A stretch of 64,000 nt of DNA, taken from assembly GCA_019634735.1 (NCBI GenBank), contig JAHCAT010000005.1:124001-188000 (forward strand), read 5' to 3'. Positions 1 through 9,594 of the stretch are shown here, piece after piece; position 1 is the stretch's first letter; each line of letters opens with the position of its first letter. The notes beneath the pieces were generated by a model. The model did not search any database, was not told where the DNA came from, and saw nothing but the letters and a program-made list of their open reading frames with translations. Origin of the DNA: Lysobacterales bacterium. Its GTDB lineage: Bacteria > Pseudomonadota > Gammaproteobacteria > Xanthomonadales > UBA2363. The position numbers and the translations under genes were made by a program.

Positions 1-1
1 G

Positions 2-319
2 CCGGAAATGGTGATCCTTCGCGAGGGCCAGCCGCAGTGGCAGGCGCGCGCCCGGGACAGTCGCATCGAGGCCAGCGGCAGCCAGCTCGAACTGCGCGGC
101 GGCGTGCACTTCCACAGCCTGCCCGGCGATCCGCGTCCGCTGGACATCCGGACCGAGCACCTGGTGGCGTTTCCGGAGACGCAACGCGCCCAGACCGATA
201 CCGATGTCACCGTGCTTCAGGGCCGATCTATACTGCGGGGCTCCGGCCTGCGCGCCGACTTCGCCACGTCCAGACTGCAACTCGATGACTTCCGCCTGCA
301 TTCGCCGCCGAAGCGCTGA
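2..319 (+). CDS. lptC: LptC, LPS export bitopic membrane protein (3' part only)
   Basis: Only the C-terminal 105 residues are in the window; the reading frame is open to the left edge, so the N-terminal membrane anchor lies outside. The visible part has the LptC/OstA-type jellyroll pattern: an LRGGVHF strand, a LDIRTEHL strand, then a GSGLRADF segment near the end. LptC joins the LptBFG extractor to periplasmic LptA in the lipopolysaccharide bridge. The identity rests as much on context as on sequence: lptA starts inside its last 35 bases and lptB follows, the normal lptC-lptA-lptB order. The first in-frame ATG at 8 is internal and is not proposed as a start. Confidence 0.85.
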   Translation, partial: PEMVILREGQPQWQARARDSRIEASGSQLELRGGVHFHSLPGDPRPLDIRTEHLVAFPETQRAQTDTDVTVLQGRSILRGSGLRADFATSRLQLDDFRLHSPPKR

Positions 320-830
320 CCGCCTGGCCGCCCTGCTGCTCCTGCTGGCCTGCACCGGACTGCAGGCGCTGGAAAGCGACCGCGACCAGCCCATGGAGAT
401 CAGCGCCCGCAGCTCGGACGCCGACCTCGCCAGCGGGGTGTACACCCTCTCGGGCGGCGTCGAGATCCGGCAGGGCAGCCTGCACATCCAGTCCGCGGAG
501 GCCGAGGTCCATCAGCCCGAACAGGATGCCGAGGTCACCCGTGTGATCCTGACCGGCAATCCTGCCCGCATGGAGCAAGCGCTGGACAACGCCGCCGGGA
601 CGATGCGCGCCAGCGCCGCCCGGATCGACTACGACCGGCGCAGCGACGCCGTCGTGCTGACCGGCAACGTCCGCATCGAGGAGCCGCGCGGCACCCTGAC
701 CGGACAGCGGGTCACCTACGACATCGCCCGCGGCCGGGTCCAGGGCCAGGCCGGCAGCGGCGATGGCGAACGGGTTCGCTTCGTCATCCCGCCGCGCCCC
801 CGGGCGGCCGGTCAGCCCGACGGCGACTGA
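285..830 (+). CDS. lptA: LptA, periplasmic LPS bridge protein
   Basis: A 181-residue preprotein. Residues 1-26 form a Sec signal peptide: an Arg-rich start, a hydrophobic [10 protein letters not shown] core and cleavage near GLQALES. The mature part carries repeated OstA-type beta strands ([34 protein letters not shown]). LptA monomers stack into the periplasmic bridge that carries LPS from LptC to LptD. I use the ATG at 285 rather than the upstream frame beginning at 204, because only this start places the signal peptide at the N terminus and the length then matches E. coli LptA (185 aa). The 35-bp overlap with lptC and the TGATG junction with lptB indicate translational coupling in one operon. 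Confidence 0.93.
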   Translation: MTSACIRRRSADRLAALLLLLACTGLQALESDRDQPMEISARSSDADLASGVYTLSGGVEIRQGSLHIQSAEAEVHQPEQDAEVTRVILTGNPARMEQALDNAAGTMRASAARIDYDRRSDAVVLTGNVRIEEPRGTLTGQRVTYDIARGRVQGQAGSGDGERVRFVIPPRPRAAGQPDGD

Positions 831-1549
831 TGCTCACCGTCCGCGGTCTGCGCAAGCGCTACAAGGCCCGCGAAGTCGTGCGTGACTTCGGCATGCACAT
901 GGCCGAGGGCGAGGTGGTCGGGCTGCTGGGTCCCAATGGCGCCGGCAAGACCACCTGCTTCTACATGATCGTCGGCCTTGTGCCGGCCGATGCCGGCGAG
1001 ATCCGCCTCGATGGCGAGGACCTGACCCAGGCCCCCATGCACGAGCGCGCCCTGCGCGGCATCGGCTACCTGCCCCAGGAGCCCAGCGTGTTCAGGCGCA
1101 TGACCGTCGCCGACAACATCCTGGCGATCCTCGAGCTGCGCCGGGACCTGGCGCCCTCGGCGCGGGCCGACCAGCTCGACGACCTGCTCGAGGAGCTGCA
1201 GATCGCCCACCTGCGCGACAACCTGGGGATCAGCCTTTCCGGTGGCGAACGGCGGCGGGTCGAGATCGCGCGGGCGCTGGCGGCCAGGCCGCGCTTCATG
1301 TTGCTGGACGAGCCGTTCGCGGGCGTCGATCCGATCTCGGTGCTGGACATCCAGCGCATCGTCAGGCACCTCAAGACCCGCGGCATCGGCATCCTGATCA
1401 CCGACCACAATGTCAGGGAGACGCTGAGCCTCACCGACCGCGCGTACATCCTCAACAACGGCGGGGTGCTGGCGGAGGGCAGTCCGGCCGAGATCCTCGC
1501 CAATCGCGAGGTGCGCGAGATCTACCTCGGCCACGAGTTCCGACTGTGA
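830..1549 (+). CDS. lptB: LptB, LPS transport ATPase
   Basis: A 239-residue ABC ATPase, near the 241 aa of E. coli LptB. It shows the Walker A motif GPNGAGKTT (about residues 38-46), an [15 protein letters not shown] signature, the Walker [14 protein letters not shown] and the H-loop TDHNV. LptB powers the LptB2FGC transporter that extracts LPS from the inner membrane. Its start overlaps the lptA stop by one base (TGATG). The lptF and lptG permease genes are not in the window; in most proteobacteria they sit elsewhere. A 152-bp gap without a recognisable terminator separates it from rpoN, so read-through into rpoN is plausible. Confidence 0.96.
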   Translation: MLTVRGLRKRYKAREVVRDFGMHMAEGEVVGLLGPNGAGKTTCFYMIVGLVPADAGEIRLDGEDLTQAPMHERALRGIGYLPQEPSVFRRMTVADNILAILELRRDLAPSARADQLDDLLEELQIAHLRDNLGISLSGGERRRVEIARALAARPRFMLLDEPFAGVDPISVLDIQRIVRHLKTRGIGILITDHNVRETLSLTDRAYILNNGGVLAEGSPAEILANREVREIYLGHEFRL

Positions 1550-1701
1550 CCGACCATTTGCGCCATCGCGAAGCGTGCCCCGGACGGTGCGATCCCGCCC
1601 GGCGCCTGCGGGGATGCGGCGTCGCCGCGGCCGCGTCGGTCCACGCGGTTCCTTCGATGGGCACCGGGCCGCGCCGGCGCCGGCTTCCCGGAAACTGAGC
1701 C

Positions 1702-3171
1702 ATGCGCGCCGGCCTTGAACTGCGGTTGGGACAGCAACTGCGGCTGAGTCCGCAGTTGCGTCAGGCGCTCAAGCTGCTCCAGATGTCCCAGGCGGAGCTC
1801 GAGATCGAACTGCGCGAGCAGGTCGAGAGCAACCCCGTACTGGACCTTTTCGAGGGCGACGCCAGTGGCGGGCCGGAGGAGCCGGCTGCGCCCGCGGCCG
1901 CCGAGGGGACAAGTGCCCCTGCCGCGGATCCGGCGCCAACCGGCGAGGCGGCCGACACCGGCGGCGAGGACGGCTACGAGGCCGACCTGGACTACAGCCC
2001 GGAGCCCGGCGAGGGCGACTGGGGCGGTGGGGGACGCGGCGGCGACGCCGAGGGCGATCCGGTCGACTGGGCCGCGGCGCCCGCGGACGACCTGTGCGCG
2101 CACCTGCTGTGGCAGTTGCAGCTCAGTCCTGCCAGCGATCGCGACCGCGCCATCGCCGTGGCTCTGATCGAGTCGCTCGATACCGATGGCTACCTGCGTG
2201 TCGATCTGGAGGAAATCCAGGCGACGCTTGCACCGGACCTGCAGGTCTCGGACGCGGAGATCGAGGCAGTCAGGCACAGGCTGCAGCGCTTCGATCCGGT
2301 CGGCGTCGCCAGCCGCGATCTGCGCGACTGCCTGCTGGTGCAGATCGACAGCCTGCCCGACCGTGAGGATCCCGTGACCCTGGCGGCACGACGCCTGGTC
2401 GATCAGCATCTGGAAAGGCTGCCGCGTACCGACCGTGCCCAGCTCGCGAGACTTGCAGACTGCGACGAGACGACCCTGGCCGCGGCACTGGACCTGATCC
2501 GTTCGCTGGACCCAAAACCCGGCGGCCGCCTGGACACCAGCACCCCCGAGTATGTCCAGCCCGATGTCTACGCGGTGCGCGAGAACGGCCGCTGGCGGGT
2601 GGTCCTGGCCAGCGACCAGGGCCACGACCTGCGCATCAACCGCGACTATCTGCGCATGGCCCGGGAGGCCGGGCGCGAGGCGCGCAGCTACCTGCGCGGC
2701 TGCCTGCAGGAGGCGCGCTGGCTGCTGCGCGCGCTGGCGCAGCGCCAGGACACGCTGTACCGGGTGGCCTCGGCGATCGTCCGCGCCCAGGAAGCTTTCC
2801 TGGAGCAGGGTCCGCAGGCGATGCGTCCACTGATGCTGAAGGACATCGCTGCCGAACTCGACATCCACGAGTCCACCGTCTCGCGGACCGTGGCACGCAA
2901 GTACCTGCACACACCGCGCGGCGTGTTCGAGCTGCGGCACTTCTTCTCCACCGGCTACGCCGGCGGCGAGGACGGCGATGCCGCAGCCACGGCCGTGCGG
3001 GCCCTGATCGGCGAACTGATCGCCGCCGAGGATGCCGCCCGCCCGCTGTCCGACCAGGCCCTGGCCGGCCTGCTCAAGCAGCGCGGCCTCAACGTGGCAC
3101 GCAGGACGGTCGCCAAGTACCGGGAGCAGCTGCGCCTGGCGCCTTCCCACGAACGTCGCAGGGCGGGCTGA
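1702..3171 (+). CDS. rpoN: RNA polymerase sigma-54 factor
   Basis: A 489-residue RpoN. Region I (residues 1-48) is Gln/Leu-rich (LRLSPQLRQALKLLQM) and contacts bacterial enhancer-binding proteins. Region II (about 50-125) is an unusually long acidic, Gly- and Ala-rich spacer. The core-binding and helix-turn-helix regions follow, with IHESTVSRTVARKYL near residue 395 and the diagnostic RpoN box ARRTVAKYRE near the C terminus. Sigma-54 recognises -24/-12 promoters and needs an AAA+ activator. lptB-rpoN is a common proteobacterial order, but the usual downstream hpf/ptsN genes are absent: a tRNA and a convergent pilus operon follow. I found no clear -24/-12 site upstream of the pilus operon. Confidence 0.97.
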   Translation: MRAGLELRLGQQLRLSPQLRQALKLLQMSQAELEIELREQVESNPVLDLFEGDASGGPEEPAAPAAAEGTSAPAADPAPTGEAADTGGEDGYEADLDYSPEPGEGDWGGGGRGGDAEGDPVDWAAAPADDLCAHLLWQLQLSPASDRDRAIAVALIESLDTDGYLRVDLEEIQATLAPDLQVSDAEIEAVRHRLQRFDPVGVASRDLRDCLLVQIDSLPDREDPVTLAARRLVDQHLERLPRTDRAQLARLADCDETTLAAALDLIRSLDPKPGGRLDTSTPEYVQPDVYAVRENGRWRVVLASDQGHDLRINRDYLRMAREAGREARSYLRGCLQEARWLLRALAQRQDTLYRVASAIVRAQEAFLEQGPQAMRPLMLKDIAAELDIHESTVSRTVARKYLHTPRGVFELRHFFSTGYAGGEDGDAAATAVRALIGELIAAEDAARPLSDQALAGLLKQRGLNVARRTVAKYREQLRLAPSHERRRAG

Positions 3172-3244
3172 GCAAGCCCCCCCTCTGTGCGCAAGGCCCG
3201 GCACAGCCTTTCGCCTCCGGCTGGCCGGCCAGTCAGGCCGGCGA

Positions 3245-3273
3245 TTGTTCCGGTCCCGCCCCGGCCCTATACT
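3245..3273 (+). promoter_or_regulatory. Sigma-70-type promoter of tRNA-Thr
   Basis: A -35 hexamer TTGTTC (3245-3250) and a -10 hexamer TATACT (3268-3273) are separated by 17 bp. The predicted start of transcription near 3280 lies about 5 bases before the mature tRNA. This fits a dedicated single-tRNA transcription unit. Confidence 0.75.
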
Positions 3274-3284
3274 GCCCGCCCCAT

Positions 3285-3360
<76 letters not shown>

Positions 3361-3367
3361 GGAACGA

Positions 3368-3393
3368 AAAAACGCCCCTCACGGGGCGTTTTT
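3368..3393. terminator. Rho-independent terminator, probably bidirectional
   Basis: An A-tract and GCCCC arm (3368-3378) pair with a GGGGC arm and T-tract (3383-3393) around a TCAC loop. The hairpin has T runs on both strands. It begins 8 bases after the tRNA and lies 44 bases beyond the convergent pilE stop, so it can end both transcripts. Confidence 0.88.
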
Positions 3394-3436
3394 CTTTGGC
3401 TTCAGCTGCGCAGGCAGCGCTGGCTCTGCGTGCGGC

Positions 3437-3883
3437 TCACCAGCAGGCGGCCCCGAGCGGACCGGATGCGCCCTTTACGCCACGACTGGTGAGCGTGAGG
3501 TTGGCGCACTGGCCGTCGCGGGTCTGGTCGCCGCAGCGCGCCGAGTTGATCGGCGTCGCGGTCAGCGTGTAGGTCAGATTGGCGTCGGCCAGGGCGATCG
3601 CCACCTGGTAGCACTCCTGCTCCGACCGGTTGTTGGCGAAGCCCAGACCGTTGGGCTTCGCCGTGGTCAGGGCGTTGGTGTACTGGCCGCGCGCCGTGAA
3701 GAAGCGCTCCTGCTCACCGGCGATCCGGTTGAGGAACGCCTTGCCATCGGCCCGCTTGGTGCGCAGCACGTACTGCGTGTAGCTGGGATAGGCGATCGCT
3801 GCGAGGATCGCAACGATCACCACCACGATCATCACCTCGATCAGGGTGAAACCCCCTGCCCGTCTCCCTGGCATCGTCGACAT
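3437..3883 (-). CDS. pilE: Type IV pilus minor pilin PilE
   Basis: A 148-residue type IV pilin. A short basic leader ends in Gly-Gly, followed by the class III signal FTLIEVMIVVVIVAILAAIA with the +5 Glu; prepilin peptidase PilD would cleave after that Gly and N-methylate Phe. The C-terminal half has Cys pairs expected for a D-loop (SEQECYQ, SARCGDQ, C near the end). It is last in the operon, matching PilE in Pseudomonas/Xanthomonas minor-pilin clusters. The start at 3883 is preceded by AAGGAG at good distance. An upstream in-frame ATG at 3904 overlaps the pilY1 stop (ATGA) and is the alternative. Confidence 0.88.
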   Translation of the reverse strand: MSTMPGRRAGGFTLIEVMIVVVIVAILAAIAYPSYTQYVLRTKRADGKAFLNRIAGEQERFFTARGQYTNALTTAKPNGLGFANNRSEQECYQVAIALADANLTYTLTATPINSARCGDQTRDGQCANLTLTSRGVKGASGPLGAACW

Positions 3884-3900
3884 GGTCTGCTCCTTGGCCG

Positions 3901-6900
3901 TCATTCCAGCGGGATTTCGCGCCAGCCGCTGCGGCGGCGCACCGGTACACCCAGGATCTTCTGACCCATCAGGCTCATCGAACCGCCGTCGGGATTCAGG
4001 AATGCCGACAGGTCGGGCGGACGGTTGGTCACGGTGCCGACACTGCCTGCAGCACCGCCGCCCAGTACGCCCTGACCCGGCAGATAGGCGGTCCCGCCGG
4101 TGTTGAGATCGCCCGGCAACGGGAAGCCGCCGGTGAACGCCGACAGCACGTAGATGGCGCCGGTACCCAGGGGCGAGCAGGGGTCGTTGGACGGAATGAA
4201 GCTGCCGAGGGCGACGATGCCCGAGGCGAAGCTCACCGGCACCGACATCTCGATCACCCGCTCGCCGCGCAACGCCCCGCCCATCAGGCTGGGGTTGCCG
4301 ATCTGTACGAACCAGCCATCGCGGTCCTGTGGCACCACGTTGGTCTGGCTCATGTTCAGGAAGCCGCCCGTGCCGGCTGCCAGCGTCTGTTCGACCAGGG
4401 TTGCCTGGGTGATCGGATAGCGGCTGCATCCCTGCCCGCACTCGCGGATGCCATAGATGGCCTGCCGCGGAATGTTGATCTCGCGGTCGCTGTTCTCGAT
4501 GAACTTGCCGGTACCCACGACGATGGTCATCTTGCCGCTGCTGGGATCGGCATAGATGGTCGGCGCGGTCGTGATCGGGCGCTGCGGAACGCCGGTCACC
4601 CGGTTGCCGCGGAACAGCAGGTCGACAGGCGCGGATGCGACGTTGTCCCAGGTGCGGTCCTGCAGGTCGATGCGGTAGAGGTCGCCGTTGAGGTCGCCAG
4701 CGACCAGGAAATCGACCTTGTAGTCGAGTTCGTAGTCGGCCGCCTGGACGGTGGCCAACCCGCGCGCCGCGGTGACATTGATGCGACGGGCCTGACCGGT
4801 GGCGATGTTGATGGCGAAGACCGCGCCGGTGCTGTTGCCGCCTGCGTGGGCATGGGCATCGGTCCGCTCGTTGGGCAGACCGCGCGTGGCGTAGTCGACG
4901 GTCGCCTCGCTGTTGTAGCCGGCCGGCACCATCGCCACCCAGGTGCCGTCGCTCAGGCGGACGACGTTCGGGCGGCCATAGGTGTAGCCCAGCATGGCGT
5001 CGCCCTCGTCCGTGAACTCCCACAACACCGTCGGCGAGTCGGGGTTGGATACGTCGATGGCGTAGACGCCCTGCCCGCCAAGCCCCAGCGTGCCGACCAG
5101 CACCGTTCGCCAGCGACCGCCGAAGAAGACGTCATGGTCGATCGGCGTGTTGTTCACGAACGGAACGAACTGGTACTCCGGGACCGTCAGGCGCCCCAGG
5201 TTCGCGAACACGCGGTTGGGGATGAAAGCCCAGCGTTCGGCGCCGGTCTCGGCATTGAACGCGTGCAACATGCCATCGTTGCTGCCGATGTAGAGCGTTG
5301 CCGGACGATCGCGGTTGTCCTGGCGGAACCGGGCGTACTGGGTGCCGCCTTCGGCGAAATCGCTGCGACCGCGATAGCCGAAGCGGGGCGCCGCGACGTT
5401 GATCAGGCTGGAACCGATGAAGGGACCCAGAATGGTCGACCGCTGCCTGAGCACGCCCCCCGTACCCTGCTCGACGTTGCGTGCGCCCCTGATCCACGCG
5501 ACCCGCTGGGTACCCAGGGCATCGGCCGTGCCGGTCAGCGGATTGCGATTGAGGATGGTCTGCTGCGCGCCGCTCAGGTTGCCCCACTGGAACTCCACCG
5601 TGGTGGCCGGACCGCTCGCCGCCCGGTTGAAGAGGATGCGCCGGGAAGCCGGGGTCCGGGCGTCGAGCTGGGCGCCCGCACTGCTGCTCCATGCGAACAC
5701 GTCCGTGGGCAGGCCAGTCTCCGGATTGATCTGCCGGCCCTGGATGTCGCCGGCCCAGGAACCGCTATCGTAGGACGCCTCGAACTGCACCGTGTCGGTT
5801 CGGAGGAAGGCCGTGGAGCCGGCCGATCCGGTGACTCCCTGGCGCCGGCTGACGTTGTCCAGCACCGAGTTCAGGGAGTCGACCAGTTCCTGGGGGTCCT
5901 GGGCGCTGAGGAACTGTCCGCGGCTGTTCAGCGCGGCATGCCAGGCGTCGTCCAGCGTGTTCGACTGGCCGGAGGTCGCCGCCGGCCAGATGTCGTCGCC
6001 GCGGCGCAGGCGGGTAAGACGGGCGCCCTGGCAGAGGTTTGGCACATTGAGCGATGGGTTGTCCACGCACGAACCGGAGGTGTCGTACTCCAGGGTGCCG
6101 CCCAGGCCGAATCCCACGAAATAGCTGACGACCCGCTGCCAGTTGCCGGGATCGTTGACTGGATTGAAGTAGATCTCGTCACCGGCGGACGCCCCGGTCA
6201 CCACGCCGGTGCGGGTGTCGGGCGTATGGATCGGCACGTCGTTGGTCAGGTCCGCGCGCAGGTCGCGGGCCCAGAAGTAGAACGCGATGTCGGCCAGATT
6301 GGGCGCCGCAGTGCCTCCGGATGCCACGTTCCAGAACACTCGGCTCGCTGCCGCAGAGGTGGAGTACGCCCGGCCATCGGGGAAGGTCGTGGCCGTCCCG
6401 TCGTAATTGCCGATCGACGGCGCGGTGCTGGGGATTGTGCCGTTCCAGTAGCCGTCCGTGACCATGATATGGAAGTTCTGGCGACAGGACAGTTCCCGCC
6501 CGTAAGCCGGGTCGTAGTAGGGGTTGCGTGCGTTGAGCTGGCTCGCCCCGCCACGCTCGAAGAACTGGCCACCCCGGATCAGCGAGGCACGCATTGGCGT
6601 TCCGCCATCGGCAGGTGAATTGTGGATCCAGTTGAAGAACCTGCCCTTCCAGTCGGCATAGGTGCCGTCGGTGGCATCCAGTGCCTTGATCTCGGTGCTC
6701 GTCCCGATCTGGTTCTGGTGATAGTTTTGCCACGCCACCCGGTTGGCCGGGTTCATGTCGTCGAAGGCCAGCGTCAGGGCGCTGCGGGAAGTCAGCAGGC
6801 GCGTCCTGTAGTAGCTGAACCAGTTCGCGAAGTTCTGGCGCTGCGCGGTGCTCACCTGCCGGGCGGTGTAGTTGCGCTGGTCGTCGGGCGATCCCGAGCT

Positions 6901-7476
6901 GTAGTTGCTGTTCGGCGTGAAGTCGTAGTAGAACGCCGCGTTCTCGAACGGGAAGCGCGCCGTCTTGTTACTCGTGGAATTGTAGGCGCTCGTACAGCCC
7001 GCGCCCATTGGGGTGGTGGTGGTCGTCGACAATGCGGAATGGGTGACCCACGGACCACCGTGCGCCATGCTGATCGTCACCCGATAACCAGTGGACAGGT
7101 TGTAGGCGGTCGAGGTCCCGTCGAATCCATCGATGCGGGCAGCTGTGAAGCTGGCGTTCGGGAAAGACGTTCCATCCGCACGCTTGGGCGGCGTGTAAGT
7201 GATGTTGGGATCGAAATACTGCTTGTTGACATGCGCCGAGTAGTACTGGGGGTGGCGCCAGAAGCATCCCCTGTTGGAGCCGGTCGCCGTGAATCCCAGC
7301 AGGTCCGGCGTGAATCCGAACGCCATGCTTCCCGAATCGTCGAGGGTGACCAGCAGATTGGGCGGCAGCGCGGCATTGATGCTAGGCGGCACGCGCGACA
7401 GGTCCAGCGACTGGCCATGCGCGGCTCCGGCAGCGGAAATCGCCACGAAAGCGAGGAAAGTCTTTAGGGAGGCCAT
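3901..7476 (-). CDS. pilY1: PilY1, type IV pilus tip adhesin
   Basis: A 1191-residue exported protein with a signal peptide (cleaved near AAGAAHGQ). The N-terminal half has a von Willebrand A-like fold with the metal-site motif LDDSGSM near residue 45. The C-terminal half is a PilY1 quinoprotein-like beta-propeller; GDLNGDLYRIDL is the typical acidic calcium-binding/propeller motif region. PilY1 sits at the pilus tip, primes assembly together with the minor pilins, and is linked to surface sensing and adhesion. It lies between pilX and pilE with a 31-bp upstream gap containing an AGGAG ribosome binding site. Its last bases overlap the alternative pilE ATG. Length matches known PilY1 proteins (about 1160 aa). 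Confidence 0.93.
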   Translation of the reverse strand: MASLKTFLAFVAISAAGAAHGQSLDLSRVPPSINAALPPNLLVTLDDSGSMAFGFTPDLLGFTATGSNRGCFWRHPQYYSAHVNKQYFDPNITYTPPKRADGTSFPNASFTAARIDGFDGTSTAYNLSTGYRVTISMAHGGPWVTHSALSTTTTTPMGAGCTSAYNSTSNKTARFPFENAAFYYDFTPNSNYSSGSPDDQRNYTARQVSTAQRQNFANWFSYYRTRLLTSRSALTLAFDDMNPANRVAWQNYHQNQIGTSTEIKALDATDGTYADWKGRFFNWIHNSPADGGTPMRASLIRGGQFFERGGASQLNARNPYYDPAYGRELSCRQNFHIMVTDGYWNGTIPSTAPSIGNYDGTATTFPDGRAYSTSAAASRVFWNVASGGTAAPNLADIAFYFWARDLRADLTNDVPIHTPDTRTGVVTGASAGDEIYFNPVNDPGNWQRVVSYFVGFGLGGTLEYDTSGSCVDNPSLNVPNLCQGARLTRLRRGDDIWPAATSGQSNTLDDAWHAALNSRGQFLSAQDPQELVDSLNSVLDNVSRRQGVTGSAGSTAFLRTDTVQFEASYDSGSWAGDIQGRQINPETGLPTDVFAWSSSAGAQLDARTPASRRILFNRAASGPATTVEFQWGNLSGAQQTILNRNPLTGTADALGTQRVAWIRGARNVEQGTGGVLRQRSTILGPFIGSSLINVAAPRFGYRGRSDFAEGGTQYARFRQDNRDRPATLYIGSNDGMLHAFNAETGAERWAFIPNRVFANLGRLTVPEYQFVPFVNNTPIDHDVFFGGRWRTVLVGTLGLGGQGVYAIDVSNPDSPTVLWEFTDEGDAMLGYTYGRPNVVRLSDGTWVAMVPAGYNSEATVDYATRGLPNERTDAHAHAGGNSTGAVFAINIATGQARRINVTAARGLATVQAADYELDYKVDFLVAGDLNGDLYRIDLQDRTWDNVASAPVDLLFRGNRVTGVPQRPITTAPTIYADPSSGKMTIVVGTGKFIENSDREINIPRQAIYGIRECGQGCSRYPITQATLVEQTLAAGTGGFLNMSQTNVVPQDRDGWFVQIGNPSLMGGALRGERVIEMSVPVSFASGIVALGSFIPSNDPCSPLGTGAIYVLSAFTGGFPLPGDLNTGGTAYLPGQGVLGGGAAGSVGTVTNRPPDLSAFLNPDGGSMSLMGQKILGVPVRRRSGWREIPLE

Positions 7477-7507
7477 GACGGATGCTCCTGGCGCGCGGGC
7501 AAGCGGA

Positions 7508-8239
7508 TTAGGGACTGGGCGGCGGCGGTGGCGGGGGGGGTGCGTTGGCGCCGCCCATGATGCCGACGTAATAGGTTTCGACCGAGCGGATCACGTTGAT
7601 CGTCGAGCCGGTGCTGCGCCCGGTGATGCGGTAGACCGTGGGCGGCGGTGTGGCGCTGCCGCTGCCGGCGGCATCGACGCCGCCGAACGAACCGACCTGG
7701 CCACCCTGGCTGTCCAGGCCCTTGAGCGGACCCAGACTCTCGATCATGAACTGCGGACGCCGCGCCAGGCCGGCGCCATCGTAGGCGCCCAGCTGGGTGT
7801 CCGGAATGCGCGCGGCAGGGAATTCCTGGATGAACGATCCCGTCGGCACCGCGGTCCAAGACCGGTTGCTGCGGAACTGCTGTGCCCTGGCCGCGTTGGT
7901 CCCGCAGGCGGCGTCGGCCTGGTCGGTGAGGGATCCGGAGCGGGCGAAGACCCGGTCCAGGGCCGAGCAGTCACCGGAAAGCTGATCGCCCTTGGAGTGG
8001 AATTCGCGGATCCAGGCCTCGCCGGCGCGAGCCGCGCTTTCCGCTCCCGTCTGTGCGATCGAGACGTTGCGGAGATTGCCGGCCATGCGCTCCTGCATGA
8101 CCACGCCGCTCATGGCGGTCACCGCCATGAGCGTGGTGATCAGCAGGAAGATCAGGCCGATCACCAGGGCCATGCCCTGCTGGCGGCGCGGCAGCCGGCT
8201 GCCTCGGTTTCGTGTGGTTCGGATCGGCGTGATCGGCAT
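7508..8239 (-). CDS. pilX: Type IV pilus assembly protein PilX
   Basis: A 243-residue protein with the PilX N-terminal signature QQGMALVIGLIFLLITTLMA, then the GNLRNVSIAQTGAESAARAGE segment typical of PilX N-terminal domains. Unlike other pilins it has Met at +1 rather than Phe. It joins the PilVWX/FimU core complex with PilY1. The C terminus is unusual: it ends in a run of eight prolines before SP, encoded by a C8 homopolymer (G8 on the plus strand, 7533-7540) and neighbouring CCG codons. Proline tracts of this kind can stall ribosomes and may need EF-P; the homopolymer could also slip. Start preceded by CGGAG. Confidence 0.85.
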   Translation of the reverse strand: MPITPIRTTRNRGSRLPRRQQGMALVIGLIFLLITTLMAVTAMSGVVMQERMAGNLRNVSIAQTGAESAARAGEAWIREFHSKGDQLSGDCSALDRVFARSGSLTDQADAACGTNAARAQQFRSNRSWTAVPTGSFIQEFPAARIPDTQLGAYDGAGLARRPQFMIESLGPLKGLDSQGGQVGSFGGVDAAGSGSATPPPTVYRITGRSTGSTINVIRSVETYYVGIMGGANAPPPPPPPPSP

Positions 8240-8253
8240 GATCGGCGCTCCGG

Positions 8254-9594
8254 TCAGTAGGCGTTGTTGCGGAGGGTGACCACGGTGCGGAACTCGCGAC
8301 GCAGCATCCGGCCAGGAGGCAGGCCGGACGGCAGGGTGGTCATGCTGCCGCCCGGGCAGGTGCCGTGCGCTGGGTCGCAGGCGACCTGGACCGTATTGGC
8401 CGCATTGGCCGCGCCGGTGGCGAGAAAGGCGTACTGGAAGGGTTCCACCAGGGAGCCGGCGTCATCCACGGTGTTGGCCAGCAGGAACACCTCGACGGCG
8501 CGCACCGAGCGCCACCCGCAGTTGGCGGCGTCCTGCGCCGCGATCGGCGGAACCAGCGGCGGATTGAGCGAGGCCTGGGCGCAGTCGGCGGGCGTAAGCG
8601 CCTGGACCTGGGCGGCGGTCAATGGCCTCATGCGTCCAAGGCGGTCCTCGACGTGGTAAAGGAAGTCGAGCCGCTCGATGCCTTCGGCAACGGCGACATC
8701 GATGCCGTTCTCGCGCCTGCGCAGGGTCGAGACCAGGCGGCCCGGGCGCGACGGATCGTCGCTCAGGCGCAGGTAGTAGGTGACGGTGACGAAGTCGGTG
8801 TCGAAGTTGTTCACCCGTGCATCGTTGTCCGGCGAGAAGGCGCTCAGCACGCGCGCGTCGGTCATGTTGCCGACACCCACCAGGGTCTCGCCGTCGATGC
8901 GGCGCACCGCCATGATCGCGGTGGTGGCGTAGTCGCCGACCACGACCAGGCCGCTGTTGCCGAGCTGGAAATCGCTGCCGGCACGCAGGAGCAGCGTGCC
9001 ACCCTCGACGGGGCCGCTGAAGTCGGCGCGCAGGGGCGTTCCTTCCCCGCGCAGGTACCGCAAGGTGAGCACATCGCCACCACGTGCGCGGCTGTTGACG
9101 GTGACACCGAGCGCCGGCAGCGGGCCATAGCCGGAGACGTTGTACAGGTCGGCGCCAGGCGCCGCAGCGATCGCCGGGGCGCAGGTGGCGGCATTGCAGT
9201 CGTGGCCCCGCAGCAGGTAACTGGGCGGAATCAGGTAGCGGCTGGTGCCGGCCGCGGTGGGCGCTGCAGGCAGTCCGGCCTGCGCGAACAGCCCGGCGCC
9301 GAGATTCACGAAGCTCAGCATCGGCCGGTCCGGATTGGTGGCGCCCGGGCCGCCGCCCTCGCTGGCCTTGCGCATGCTGCGCGTCGCGGTGGCCATGCGC
9401 AGGTCCTCGGCGATGCGGCTGAGCGCGAAGCGGCCGTTTTCCTGCAGTCGCGCCAGGCCGTTCTCGAGCCGGTTGACGTTGGCGGTGGTATTGAACAGCG
9501 AGGTGATGCCCAGCAGCAGGATGGTGCCGATCAGCAGGGCGATCATCAGCTCGATCAGCGACAGGCCCTGCTGGCGGAGGCGGAGGTTCGTCAT
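8254..9594 (-). CDS. pilW: Type IV pilus minor pilin PilW
   Basis: A 446-residue minor pilin. Leader MTNLRLRQQG, then LSLIELMIALLIGTILLLGI with Glu at +5, followed by the PilW-type long alpha helix (RLENGLARLQENGRFALSRI) and a large C-terminal domain. PilW is part of the initiation/tip complex with PilV, PilX, FimU and PilY1. The ATG overlaps the pilV stop (ATGA), and 14 bp separate its stop from pilX, so the genes are translationally coupled. Longer than the Pseudomonas PilW (about 270 aa) but typical for Xanthomonadales-type PilW proteins with an expanded C-terminal domain. Confidence 0.88.
   Translation of the reverse strand: MTNLRLRQQGLSLIELMIALLIGTILLLGITSLFNTTANVNRLENGLARLQENGRFALSRIAEDLRMATATRSMRKASEGGGPGATNPDRPMLSFVNLGAGLFAQAGLPAAPTAAGTSRYLIPPSYLLRGHDCNAATCAPAIAAAPGADLYNVSGYGPLPALGVTVNSRARGGDVLTLRYLRGEGTPLRADFSGPVEGGTLLLRAGSDFQLGNSGLVVVGDYATTAIMAVRRIDGETLVGVGNMTDARVLSAFSPDNDARVNNFDTDFVTVTYYLRLSDDPSRPGRLVSTLRRRENGIDVAVAEGIERLDFLYHVEDRLGRMRPLTAAQVQALTPADCAQASLNPPLVPPIAAQDAANCGWRSVRAVEVFLLANTVDDAGSLVEPFQYAFLATGAANAANTVQVACDPAHGTCPGGSMTTLPSGLPPGRMLRREFRTVVTLRNNAY

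Noticed and set aside
4846-6618. 590-codon plus-strand frame opposite pilY1
   Set aside because: pilY1 is supported by motifs and operon position; the antisense frame has no recognisable feature.
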